Of a stretch of 64,000 bases of DNA, positions 33,238 to 42,225 are shown piece by piece (the stretch's first letter is position 1; each line of letters opens with the position of its first letter). Made by a program: the position numbers and the translations under genes. Source of the DNA: Arthrobacter sp. ISL-5 (GTDB taxonomy: Bacteria > Actinomycetota > Actinomycetes > Actinomycetales > Micrococcaceae); the NCBI RefSeq assembly GCF_018613835.1, contig NZ_JAGGPM010000024.1:1-64000 (forward strand), in the 5' to 3' direction. A model generated the notes under the pieces. That model did no database searches, was not told the origin of the DNA, and saw nothing but the letters and a program-made list of their open reading frames with translations.

Positions 33238-34512
33238 CTACGACGGCTGGGACTCCGCGTTCGGCGTGCTGGTCGAGGCGTTGGCCACGTCAGCCTGGGC
33301 GTGCTGACGGCGACTCGCCAGAAGGAATGGCACCGCGATCAACTCAATCACGCCGCCGATCGCCAGCGAGGCCGGGTATCCGTACACATCGGCCGACCGG
33401 CCAAGCAGCGGCTGCACCACCACACCGCCGCTTGATCCAATGAGTGAGTCGAAGCTAAGGACTGTTGCCCGCTGCTTCGAAGCGATCATGTCGTTCAGGT
33501 AGGCCTGCCGCACTGGCATGCCCACCTCGGCTACCACGGCCCAGAGCGTCAGCAGCGCCAAAGCCACCGAGAACTCCCGGATGAACCCGAGCACGATCAG
33601 TATTAGTGCGCTGGCAATGCCGCTCAGAATCAGCACCGTCGTGCGTTTGCGAACGAGGCGCCGAACGCGCGGCGCCAGCCAGCCGCCGAGCACCTCCGCC
33701 CCCGCCACGATCGCCGCGGCCAGGCCCGCCACGGAGTACGCCCGCGGGTCGCCGAAGAGCTCAAGCAGGTATGGCTGCAGGGCGTAGAAGACATAGATCC
33801 CGACGCCGGCGTTGAACGGCGCGGCCAGCATCACGTAGCGCACGGGTGGATTCTTCAGTCCGCTCTCGATCGAGGCGGAGAGGACGGCACGGGTCGCCCG
33901 AAGAGGATGGGTTGAGCGTTCGGGGGTGAAACCGACATCATGCATGAGCCAAAAGGCGACGGCGAACATGGCCACCAGCACGCCCACGCGCAACAGGAAC
34001 GGCACGCCGAGATCGGTGACCTGCGCGATCACACCGCCGGCCACCGAGCCGACGAGCATCGCGACGCCCGACACCATCTGACCCCGCCCAAGCACCGTTT
34101 CCAACCCGCCCTCGTACCCCGCGAAGCGTAACGCGTCGACGAGCCAGGCCTCAACCGCACCCGAGAAGAAGGTGAAGCCCAGGCCGAGCAAGACCGACAC
34201 CACCGCCCACGACCAGAACGGCGCGGAAAGCTGCCAGAGCAGGTAGTAGAGGTACGTCGATGCGGCCAGGGTCACGGTGCCGAGCAGGAACGAAACGCGG
34301 CGCCCCCAACCATCGGCTACCACTCCGGTGGGCACCTCGAACAGCACCATGCCGGCCGTGAAGAACGCATTCGCGGCAAAGGCCTCGAGGTTGCTGAGTC
34401 CGGCATCCAGCAGGAAGAGGGTGTTGATCCCCCAAATGAACGAGGCTGCAAGGGTATTGCCCAGCGTCAACGTGAGATAGATCCGCTGGGTCTTTCGGGC
34501 GGCGGCGTTCAT
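33238..34512 (-). CDS. MFS transporter
   Basis: This transporter of about 424 residues has twelve membrane helices. The 2-3 loop motif is VVADGWGRRVSFLLG and the second-half counterpart is less conserved. The start at 34512 (MNAAARKTQRIYLTLTLGNT) is preferred over 34590, since the upstream residues are hydrophilic and unrelated. It resembles the drug/metabolite exporter branch found in actinobacteria; substrate unknown. It lies between VOC-type genes on the same strand, an arrangement seen for antibiotic-resistance-like pairs, though this is only suggestive. Confidence 0.82.
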   Translation of the reverse strand: MNAAARKTQRIYLTLTLGNTLAASFIWGINTLFLLDAGLSNLEAFAANAFFTAGMVLFEVPTGVVADGWGRRVSFLLGTVTLAASTYLYYLLWQLSAPFWSWAVVSVLLGLGFTFFSGAVEAWLVDALRFAGYEGGLETVLGRGQMVSGVAMLVGSVAGGVIAQVTDLGVPFLLRVGVLVAMFAVAFWLMHDVGFTPERSTHPLRATRAVLSASIESGLKNPPVRYVMLAAPFNAGVGIYVFYALQPYLLELFGDPRAYSVAGLAAAIVAGAEVLGGWLAPRVRRLVRKRTTVLILSGIASALILIVLGFIREFSVALALLTLWAVVAEVGMPVRQAYLNDMIASKQRATVLSFDSLIGSSGGVVVQPLLGRSADVYGYPASLAIGGVIELIAVPFLLASRRQHAQADVANASTSTPNAESQPS

Positions 34513-34617
34513 CGTGCCGTCCCCGCCTCGCCGAAGGTGCAGCACGTTCCCATTGTCGTCTCCCGCGTCTGTGCGTGCCAGAGCGAACACACAGAAAACG
34601 GCCGTCGAGTGGGTGTG

Positions 34618-35379
34618 TCAGCTGGCGGGCGCGCTGACCGCGATGACGCCGCCTTGGGGGTCGCCGATCACCGCGTTGCGAAATCCCGGCGTAGTCATCG
34701 GCGCCATCAAGATGGTGCCGCCGAGGGCTACGGCGTGCCCGGCGATGGAGTCCGCATCGCGGACGGCGAAATTAACGCTCCAATGCGGCGGGACTGCCAC
34801 GCCGTCCGTCGCCGTCACGACGGCCACGACTCGCCCTGAGCGCCGCCACAGCGAAAACGCAGCGTCAGGCACCGGCTCAAGTTCCCAGTCAAACAATGCG
34901 CCGTAGAACGCCTGTGCCCGGCCAACATCTGTCGTGTGCAGCGAGCTCATCGCCCAGGAATTCGGCTCATCGGCCAGCACGGCCCCGTCGGTCTCGCCAG
35001 CCTGCCACAGGCAAAACGGGACGCCGGTAGCGTCAGCGACCACGGCAAGGCCGCCATCTGGGCCGACACCAAACGGTCCTGCCAGGCGTGTACCTCCCGC
35101 TTGCTCAGCACGAGCGAGGGTCTGCGCGACGTCATCGACGCGCACATGGGTGTTCCACGTCGGCCGGGATAGCGCCGGCGCCTGGCCGATCCCTGCCACC
35201 AGCCGCCCGCGGAGGCGCGCAGCAAAGTATTCGCCGTCGAGCCCTGTCGGCATCGGGGTGGGATCGTCGAAACTCCAGCCGAAGAGCGGTCCGTAGAAGT
35301 CCATGGCGGCCCGGGGATCGGGCTGGAAAGTGTCGACCCGACACGGCGCGCCGACTGAGTGGGTGTCTCGCTTTGTCAT
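34618..35379 (-). CDS. two-domain VOC family protein
   Basis: This 253-residue protein has two tandem VOC modules. The first (GAPCRVDTFQPDPRAAMDFY to GVPFCLWQAGE) and second (SLHTTDVGRAQAFYGALFDW to GDPQGGVIAVS) are each about 120 residues with FYG-type helices. It is the type found in many actinobacteria and annotated as glyoxalase-like or hydroxylase-like. The ATG at 35379 has a GGAAGGA site; longer upstream frames are spurious. Function is unknown, possibly detoxification. Confidence 0.85.
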   Translation of the reverse strand: MTKRDTHSVGAPCRVDTFQPDPRAAMDFYGPLFGWSFDDPTPMPTGLDGEYFAARLRGRLVAGIGQAPALSRPTWNTHVRVDDVAQTLARAEQAGGTRLAGPFGVGPDGGLAVVADATGVPFCLWQAGETDGAVLADEPNSWAMSSLHTTDVGRAQAFYGALFDWELEPVPDAAFSLWRRSGRVVAVVTATDGVAVPPHWSVNFAVRDADSIAGHAVALGGTILMAPMTTPGFRNAVIGDPQGGVIAVSAPAS

Positions 35380-35580
35380 TGAGGCGTCCTTCCGTTCCTG
35401 GAAATCTCTACGCTGAGGCCGGGCAAGAGTTGGGCGGTGAACTTGTGTCCCATGCCAGCGTATTCGCGCACCCTGTTGCGGCCCAAAGGCCCTCGCTAGA
35501 CTTGAGACGCGCCGCGGGGATGCCTGAGCCCGTCGCGGCAGAGCCACAACCGTGACCGACGACGACGTCGGCGAACCCGC

Positions 35581-35916
35581 GACAAGTTCAACGCCATGCC
35601 CAAGTACGTCGTGTCGACCACCCTGCAACACGCGGACTGGAACAACAGCACGATCATCGCTGACGACGTACCCGGCCGGGTCCGCGCCCTTCGCGAACGG
35701 GAGAACGTGATCGTGTGGGGAAGCCCGACGCTCGTCAGGATGCTCATGGCGGAGAACCTGGTCGACGAGTACGTTCTGCTGGTCTCGCCCATCGTGCTCG
35801 GTCAGGGCAAAAAGACGTTGCCGGAGGACGGGACCCGGCACACCCTGCGGATCGTCGAACAGCGGCTCCTCGACGGCGGGATGCTGGCGCTGCGGATGAC
35901 ACCGGCATCGGTTTGA
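35581..35916 (+). pseudogene. RibD-C/dihydrofolate reductase-like protein, N-terminus missing
   Basis: The residues DKFNAMPKYVVSTTL, NSTIIADDVPGRVRALRERE, VIVWGSPTLVRMLMAENLVD and EYVLLVSPIVLGQGKK are the C-terminal two thirds of a DHFR-like RibD-C family protein. Homology begins upstream of the first ATG (35596). The first 75-80 residues expected in the family, including the strand that starts the NADPH site, are absent. The preceding DNA (Arg-rich in this frame) may contain a frameshifted trace. Likely inactive. Confidence 0.65.
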
Positions 35917-36011
35917 GGAGCGAGGCCGACTAGCCGTCGGTGCGTCAGACACGGCCCTCCCGGCCGCCACACCGCCGTGCCCCTCTTGCGGAGCCGAGGA
36001 CGTCGGGCAGA

Positions 36012-37319
36012 ATGTCCTTCATGGGGCGTTGGAGCGAGGAGAGGGTGATCAGCGCCGCGCCCGACGCATCTTCCCTGGCAGCCGCCCGAAAGCTGGCGCA
36101 TCCGGGTCCATGGTCCGATACAGGCAGCAACGATGTCCTGGTCTGGGGCAAGTGCCAGGGCAGCGGAAAGACTCCCTATCAGGTGAGCGTGGACATAGCC
36201 GCCCCTGCGTATCGATGCTCGTGCCCGAGCCGGAAGTTCCCGTGCAAGCACGCGCTGGCGCTGCTCCTTCTGTGGGCCCGGGGCGAAATGGCCGACGGCG
36301 GCTCGGAGACTGCCGACTTCGCAGAGGAATGGGCCGCCCAGCGGGCGGACCGCGCAGCCGCCCGGGAGCGCCGCCAGTCGGAGCCGCAGGCGGATCCGGC
36401 AGCACAGGCCAAGCGGTTGGCCGACAGGCTCACGCTGATGGATGCGGGGATCGCCGACTTCGCCCGCTGGCTGACGGATCTCGTACGGACCGGCCTGGCC
36501 GCTGCCCACAACCAGCCGTATTCCTGGTGGGACGGTGTAGCCGGGCGCCTGGTCGACGCCCAGCTCCCGGGTCTGGCCGAGCAAGTGCGGGCGATGGGCT
36601 CAGACGTCCATGCCCGGGCCGATTGGGCCGACCATCTGCTCTCGCGGACCGGCCGCTGGTGGGCAATGACCAAAGCCTGGACCAGACGGGACGAACTGAC
36701 CCCCACTGAGTTTGCCGACCTCCGGGTGGCAGTAGGCTGGGCAGTGGCGTCGGCCGAAGTCCAGTCCACTGAGGCTCTCCCCGGTCCGTGGCTGGTGCTC
36801 GGCGCCCACCGCAGCGATGACGGGCGGCTCCAGCAGCAACGTACCTGGCTTCGCGGACCCGACGGAACGGTGGTGGTCGTGCTCGATTTTGCCGCCCAAG
36901 GTGAAGCACTCGCGACACCCCAGCTCGCGGGCGCCCTCTTGGACGTCACCCTCGCACGATACCCCGGTTCCCCGCCGCAGCGGGCAATGTTCACCAGTCC
37001 GATAGCCCCGCGGGGATTGGCCGCCAGCCTCGGCGAGGGTTGCAGCATCGCCCAAGCGTTGGAGATGGAATCGGCTGCGGTGGCGCTCTCGCCCTGGCGT
37101 GAGCGCCACCCCGTGCTGTTCGCCGGGGTCCGCGTCTGCCCGGGTGGGCCTGGCTGGCTGCGGGACGGTTCCGGCGACGCCGTCCCGCTGGTCGGCGCAC
37201 CCGTGGACTCCCTACTGGCGATTACCGGCAGCCATCCGGTCCACGTGTTTGGAGAACTGGAAGACGGCAGCGTGCGGCCGCTGTCCGTCGTCGTCGATGG
37301 AGCGGTGATGACACCATGA
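36012..37319 (+). CDS. SWIM zinc finger protein (first gene of five-gene cassette)
   Basis: This protein of about 435 residues has a SWIM zinc finger near residues 70-82: CSCPSRKFPCKH fits CxCx6CxH. Around it, YQVSVDIAAPAYRCSCPS is typical of the SWIM fold, which binds DNA or proteins. The rest is mostly helical with Arg/Ala-rich stretches and unknown fold. ATG 36012 or 36021 may be the start. It overlaps the DUF5691 gene by ATGA. Gene order SWIM-DUF5691-MoxR-DUF5682-VWA indicates one complex; the SWIM protein could provide target recognition. The biological function is not known. Confidence 0.88.
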   Translation: MSFMGRWSEERVISAAPDASSLAAARKLAHPGPWSDTGSNDVLVWGKCQGSGKTPYQVSVDIAAPAYRCSCPSRKFPCKHALALLLLWARGEMADGGSETADFAEEWAAQRADRAAARERRQSEPQADPAAQAKRLADRLTLMDAGIADFARWLTDLVRTGLAAAHNQPYSWWDGVAGRLVDAQLPGLAEQVRAMGSDVHARADWADHLLSRTGRWWAMTKAWTRRDELTPTEFADLRVAVGWAVASAEVQSTEALPGPWLVLGAHRSDDGRLQQQRTWLRGPDGTVVVVLDFAAQGEALATPQLAGALLDVTLARYPGSPPQRAMFTSPIAPRGLAASLGEGCSIAQALEMESAAVALSPWRERHPVLFAGVRVCPGGPGWLRDGSGDAVPLVGAPVDSLLAITGSHPVHVFGELEDGSVRPLSVVVDGAVMTP

Positions 37320-38797
37320 CCTGGCTGGCAGACCTTCGCAGCTCAGCGCTCGTCGGCACGGGGCGGCACGCAGTGCCGGCTCCGCCCGCGGAGCTGGAGT
37401 TACGCCCGCCCGACGGCCTGTCGCGCGAGGAGTTGCTGCTCGACCAGGCGGCGTTGGCCGATGTCGTCACCCGTGCCGCCCGCCGCCCCGGCATTGTGGA
37501 CCCCGCCAGACTTCCTGATGCCGCACCCCCGGACGATGCCCCGCCGGCCTCCGCTGAAGCCGTGCGGCTGTTGGACCTGCTACTCAACCAGCCCCCGGTT
37601 GGTCCGGAGCTGCGCACGCAGCTGGTGACGGACTGGCTGCAGTTCGCGGCTGCGTCCGGACGGCGGGTTCCGCACCGTCTGCTCCCTGGCCTGCTCGACC
37701 TGGCCGACACAAGACCGGCCGTAGCAGAGCATGTGGATCCGGCCATCGGAACCCGGGGCCGCTGGCTTCAGGGCCTCAGGCAAAAGGGTGCCGGGCCAAA
37801 GGGACCCGCTCCCAAGGGTTCCGGTCCGCATCCCGCGACGACGATCGACTGGGCAGAGCTGGGCACGGCAGACGCTACAGCGGAACTGGAACGGCTCCGG
37901 CACACAGACCCGGCGGCCGCCCGCGACCGGCTGCACGCGCACTGGGATACGCTCAGTGCCCGGGAACGTGCCGCCCATCTCGGCGCCTTCGCCATCAACA
38001 TCGAACCCGCCGACGAAGACCTGCTGGAGAATGCGCTGGACGACAAAGCAAAGAGCGTGCGGGACGTCGCCGCCGACCTGCTTGACCGGCTCCCCGGGAG
38101 CGCCCGCGCCAACCGCATGGCCGCCCGGCTGAAGCCTCTGCTGCGGACCAAAGGCCTACTGCGCAAGCAGTTTGAGATCGACCTGCCACCCGATCCGGAC
38201 GCCATAGCCCTGCGCGACGGGATCGCCCCTGCCCCTCGCACTGGCGAACCCGACCGGCTGGGGCGGCTGGACACGATCATCCGCGGGGCCCCGCTCGACG
38301 TTTGGACGACGGTCGCTGACCGCAGCACGGCCGCAACAGTGGCAATGCTTGACGGCGAACCCCGCGTTCTCGACACAATAATCGCCACCGCGGCCCTCCG
38401 CGCCGACGATGAGTGGGTGCGCGCGCTGCTCGATATCCGCACTGACTCGCGGTTGCTGGGTTGCCTGCCGGCAGCCGAACGGGAGCACGCGCTCCTGCGC
38501 CACATCCGCAGCGGCACGGCTCAGCCGATGGCGCTGGTCCCCTTGCTGCGCGACCTGCCAAGGCCGTGGGGCGCGCCCTTGGCCACCGCCGTCCTGGAGC
38601 TGGTAACTGCCAAGAACGGCGGCCAGCTGGCGACCATGCTGTCCGGCTTCCTGCCGATGGCGCTGCCGCCCGACACGGCAGACCAGTGCCGCCGCTTGCT
38701 CCAACGTTCCGACGACGGCGCCCCCGGGCGCCGCGTGTTTCGTGACGTCGTGCAATACCAATCGTTCCGACAATCGCTGACGGAGGCTTTCCAATGA
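37316..38797 (+). CDS. DUF5691 domain protein
   Basis: This 493-residue, mainly alpha-helical protein matches DUF5691. The N-terminus (TWLADLRSSALVGTGRHAVP) is characteristic, as is an ARM/HEAT-like middle region (LLENALDDKAKSVRDVAADL, LDRLPGSARANRMAARLKPL) suggestive of a helical scaffold. No catalytic motif is seen. It is translationally coupled on both sides: ATGA overlap with the SWIM gene and with the MoxR ATPase gene. Its role is probably to link the SWIM protein and the ATPase, which is inference. Confidence 0.85.
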   Translation: MTWLADLRSSALVGTGRHAVPAPPAELELRPPDGLSREELLLDQAALADVVTRAARRPGIVDPARLPDAAPPDDAPPASAEAVRLLDLLLNQPPVGPELRTQLVTDWLQFAAASGRRVPHRLLPGLLDLADTRPAVAEHVDPAIGTRGRWLQGLRQKGAGPKGPAPKGSGPHPATTIDWAELGTADATAELERLRHTDPAAARDRLHAHWDTLSARERAAHLGAFAINIEPADEDLLENALDDKAKSVRDVAADLLDRLPGSARANRMAARLKPLLRTKGLLRKQFEIDLPPDPDAIALRDGIAPAPRTGEPDRLGRLDTIIRGAPLDVWTTVADRSTAATVAMLDGEPRVLDTIIATAALRADDEWVRALLDIRTDSRLLGCLPAAEREHALLRHIRSGTAQPMALVPLLRDLPRPWGAPLATAVLELVTAKNGGQLATMLSGFLPMALPPDTADQCRRLLQRSDDGAPGRRVFRDVVQYQSFRQSLTEAFQ

Positions 38798-39903
38798 CCG
38801 ATGCCCAGACCGCCGCCCCGGAGATTCTCCGCGCCCACGCGGAAACCGCCTACGCCGACGAACTCCAGGCCCTGGCCGCCGTCGACGATCGTCCGCGGCC
38901 GCCCAGCTGGCAGCTGTCCCCCTGGGCAGTGGCCACCTACATCCTAGGCGGGGGCCTGCCCGACGGCACGCAGGTCAGCCCCAAATACCTGGGATCGGCC
39001 CGGCTGGTGGAAATCGCCGTGGCGTCACTTGCCACGGACCGGGGCCTGCTGCTGCTCGGGGTGCCGGGGACGGCGAAGACCTGGCTCGGCGAGCATCTGG
39101 CGGCAGCGATCTCGGGCACCTCCAAGTTGGTGGTGCAGGGCACCGCAGGAACGCCGGAAGAGGCGTTGAGGTACGGCTGGAACTACGCGAGGCTACTTGC
39201 TGACGGCCCTTCCCGGGCGGCTCTGGTGGCCGGGCCGGTGATGCGGGCCATGGAGTCCGGCAGCCTGGTGCGGGTGGAAGAACTCACCCGGATCCCGTCG
39301 GACGTGCAGGACTCCCTCATCACGATCATGAGCGAGAAGACCCTGCCCATCCCCGAACTCAACGCGGAGGTGCAGGCGATCAAGGGATTTAACGTCATTG
39401 CCACAGCGAACAACCGTGACAAGGGCGTCAACGACCTGTCGTCGGCGCTGCGCCGCCGTTTCAACACCGTGGTGTTGCCGCTGCCTGACAGCCTCGACCA
39501 GGAGGTCGAGATCGTCACCACCCGCGTGCGGAGCCTTGGAGCAGCACTCGAGCTTCCGGCCGACCTTGCGGCACTCTCGGAGATCCGCCGCGTGGTCACG
39601 GTGATGCGGGAACTGCGCGCCGGCCTCACCCAGGATCAGCGGACCACCCTCAAGTCGCCGTCGGCAACCCTGTCCACCGCGGAAGCGATCTCGGTCATGA
39701 CAAATGGCCTGTCCCTGGCGGCCCACTTCGGTGACGGCAGCGTCCGCGCCGAGGACGTGGCGGCCAGCCTGGTCGGCGCGGTGGTCAAGGATCCCGTTCA
39801 GGACCGGGTGATCTGGCAGGAGTACCTGGAAACCGTGGTCCGCAACCGGCCGGAGTGGAAGGACCTCTACCGGGCCTGCCGCGACCTCGAAACCGCGAAC
39901 TGA
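38794..39903 (+). CDS. MoxR-type AAA ATPase
   Basis: This 369-residue AAA protein has Walker A GVPGTAKT at residues 89-96, and sensor 1 plus the arginine-finger region in ATANNRDKGVNDLSSALRRR. The Walker B segment reads SLVRVEELTRIP, so Glu-Glu stands where Asp-Glu is normal. MoxR ATPases work with VWA proteins as chaperone-like pairs that remodel partners, and a VWA gene is the last gene of this cassette. It overlaps DUF5691 by ATGA and is three bases from DUF5682. ATP hydrolysis is expected but the altered Walker B could slow it. Confidence 0.9.
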   Translation: MTDAQTAAPEILRAHAETAYADELQALAAVDDRPRPPSWQLSPWAVATYILGGGLPDGTQVSPKYLGSARLVEIAVASLATDRGLLLLGVPGTAKTWLGEHLAAAISGTSKLVVQGTAGTPEEALRYGWNYARLLADGPSRAALVAGPVMRAMESGSLVRVEELTRIPSDVQDSLITIMSEKTLPIPELNAEVQAIKGFNVIATANNRDKGVNDLSSALRRRFNTVVLPLPDSLDQEVEIVTTRVRSLGAALELPADLAALSEIRRVVTVMRELRAGLTQDQRTTLKSPSATLSTAEAISVMTNGLSLAAHFGDGSVRAEDVAASLVGAVVKDPVQDRVIWQEYLETVVRNRPEWKDLYRACRDLETAN

Positions 39904-39906
39904 TCA

Positions 39907-42225
39907 ATGACAGACGTCCACGTCCTGGGGATCCGGCACCATGGGCCCGGTTCGGCCCGCTCGGTCGCCGAGGCCCTGGCGACGCTCCGGCCTGACCTGG
40001 TGCTGATCGAAGGCCCGCCCGAGCTCGACCAGGTTGTCCGGCTGGTCTCCGATCCGGCGATGGTTCCACCCGTGGCGGCGCTCATCTACGCGGCCGACCA
40101 GCCCAGACTGGCCTCTTTCTATCCTTTGGCGGAATTTTCCCCTGAGTGGGTGGCGTTCCGCTGGGCTGCTTCGACGGGAACCCCGGCGCGGACGGTCGAC
40201 CTTCCCGCGGCGAACAGCTTTGCGCTGCATATAGCCGCTACGCCTGCGGAGGCGCCGGCATCCCCGGAGGCGCCGGATCTGCCGGACCCGGCGGAGGAAG
40301 ACGCCGCAGTGGAGGACGCCGAACCCGCTGCTCCGCGGCAACAGCCCTACCGGCCGGATGCGATTGGCATGCTGGCCCAGGCTGCCGGGTACAGCGATGC
40401 GGAGCGCTGGTGGGAGGACGCCGTCGAGCACCGCATTGCCGACCCCCTCGAGAGGTTCGCGGCCATTACCGAGGCCATCGCGGAGATCCGCGCCGTTGAC
40501 GACCGGCCCGCCGATGCCCCGGACGTCGTCGAGAACAACCGGCGCGAAGCCGCGATGCGTCGGCTGCTGCGCGCCGCCATGCGTGAAGGGCACGCGCGGA
40601 TCGCAGTGGTCTGCGGGGCTTATCACGCCCCTGCACTGGTCCCGGCGGACTTTCCCCCAGCGGCGGCGGACAACAAGGTTCTGGCCGGTTTGCCCAAGAC
40701 CAAGGTGGCCGTCACGTGGGTGCCGTGGACGTCGGATCGGCTGAGACTGCAAACCGGATACGGGGCAGGCGTCACGGCGCCTGGCTGGTACCAGCACCTC
40801 TTCGCCCATTGGACTGCCAACTCCACGAATGATGTGGCCACGACGTGGCTGGTCCGGGTTGCACAAACCCTTCGCCGGGAAAGGCTCGACGCTTCGACGG
40901 CTTCGGTGGTGGAGGCCAGCCGGATGGCCAACGCCTTGGCAGCCGTCCGCGGCCGGCCCAGCCCCGGCCTGGCGGAACTGGATGACGCCGCCCAAGCCGT
41001 TCTCTGTGACGGCTCATCCCTCCCCCTGGCACTGGTGCACCGCGAGCTCACCGTTGGACACGATCTAGGCACCGTGCCGGACTCCGCGCCCACCGTCCCA
41101 CTTGCCGCCGACCTCGCCGCAACCCAGCGCCGACTGCGCCTGCAACCCAGTGCGTTGGAGGAGCTCCTGACAATCGACCTCCGCAAGCCGACCCAGCTGG
41201 CCCGCTCGGTCCTGCTGCACCGGCTGGCATTGCTCGGTGTTAGCTGGGGCACGCCCGCCGACACCGGCCGGACCAAGGGCACTTTCAAGGAAGCGTGGAC
41301 CCTCCGCTGGCAGCCGGAACTGGCCGTCGCAGTGGTGGACGCCAGCCGCTACGGCACCACCATCGCAGCGGCAGCGGCGACGTGCGTGGCGGAACGCGCC
41401 CAGGTTGCCGGCAGCCTGACCGACCTCAGCGAGCTGCTCGCCAGTTGCCTGCTCGCCGATCTGCCGGACGGAATCAGGGCCGTGGTGTCGGTACTGGCCG
41501 AGCGAACCGCAGTGCAGCAGGACGTGGTCCCGCTGCTGGAAACCATAGCCCCGCTCGCCCGGACCTGCCGGTATGGCAATGTGCGCGGGGTGGACGTCAC
41601 CGGGGTGCAGCGGATCCTCGATGCGACGGTGGTACGGGCCTGCGTCGGCCTGCCCACCGCCTGCGCCGGGCTGGACGATGCCGCTGCAACGGCCATGCGG
41701 CGCGCCATCGACTCAGCCCAGTACGGTTTGTCATTGTTGCCGGAGCTGTCCCTGGACGACTGGCACCGGGCGTTGGCTGCCGCTGCCGGTTCGGACCGGA
41801 TCCACGGGTCCGTCGCCGGCCGGGCCACCCGCCTGCTGATGGACGCGGGCCTGGTGGAGCGGGATGAGGTTGCGGCCCGGCTCAGCCGCCGGCTGTCGAT
41901 CGCCACGCCTGCGCCCGAGGCCGCCGCGTGGCTGGACGGTCTTCTGTCCGGCGACGCAGTGCTGCTGATTCACGATCAACGCCTCCTGCAGCTCGTCGAC
42001 GACTGGGTCGCCGGCGTGCGGGATGAAGTCTTCGACGACGTCCTGCCCCTGCTACGCAGGACCTTTTCCGCGTTCAGCCGTCCGGAACGGCGGGAAATCG
42101 GCGAGCAGGTGAGCCGCGGATGCGGGCCCTCGCGGGGCCCGGGTGAGACCACGCTCGATATGCGTGGTGCGGGACCGGCCATCCGCACAATGGCCGGCTA
42201 CCTGGGATGGGAGGCGATCGCGTGA
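39907..42225 (+). CDS. DUF5682 family protein
   Basis: This 772-residue protein is the largest member of the cassette. The first part (VHVLGIRHHGPGSARSVAEA, RPDLVLIEGPPELD) and the later strand IAVVCGAYHAPALV resemble the paired motifs of the TraB/ChaN/EreA superfamily (GxxHxxxxS ... ELxxxR ... GagHv). This suggests a hydrolase- or metal-binding fold in residues 1-270. A Pro/Glu-rich loop interrupts it at about 110-140. The remaining 500 residues are helical with unknown fold. Coupling to the MoxR and VWA genes implies that it may be the effector or the remodelled target. The fold link is my inference. Confidence 0.85.
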   Translation: MTDVHVLGIRHHGPGSARSVAEALATLRPDLVLIEGPPELDQVVRLVSDPAMVPPVAALIYAADQPRLASFYPLAEFSPEWVAFRWAASTGTPARTVDLPAANSFALHIAATPAEAPASPEAPDLPDPAEEDAAVEDAEPAAPRQQPYRPDAIGMLAQAAGYSDAERWWEDAVEHRIADPLERFAAITEAIAEIRAVDDRPADAPDVVENNRREAAMRRLLRAAMREGHARIAVVCGAYHAPALVPADFPPAAADNKVLAGLPKTKVAVTWVPWTSDRLRLQTGYGAGVTAPGWYQHLFAHWTANSTNDVATTWLVRVAQTLRRERLDASTASVVEASRMANALAAVRGRPSPGLAELDDAAQAVLCDGSSLPLALVHRELTVGHDLGTVPDSAPTVPLAADLAATQRRLRLQPSALEELLTIDLRKPTQLARSVLLHRLALLGVSWGTPADTGRTKGTFKEAWTLRWQPELAVAVVDASRYGTTIAAAAATCVAERAQVAGSLTDLSELLASCLLADLPDGIRAVVSVLAERTAVQQDVVPLLETIAPLARTCRYGNVRGVDVTGVQRILDATVVRACVGLPTACAGLDDAAATAMRRAIDSAQYGLSLLPELSLDDWHRALAAAAGSDRIHGSVAGRATRLLMDAGLVERDEVAARLSRRLSIATPAPEAAAWLDGLLSGDAVLLIHDQRLLQLVDDWVAGVRDEVFDDVLPLLRRTFSAFSRPERREIGEQVSRGCGPSRGPGETTLDMRGAGPAIRTMAGYLGWEAIA

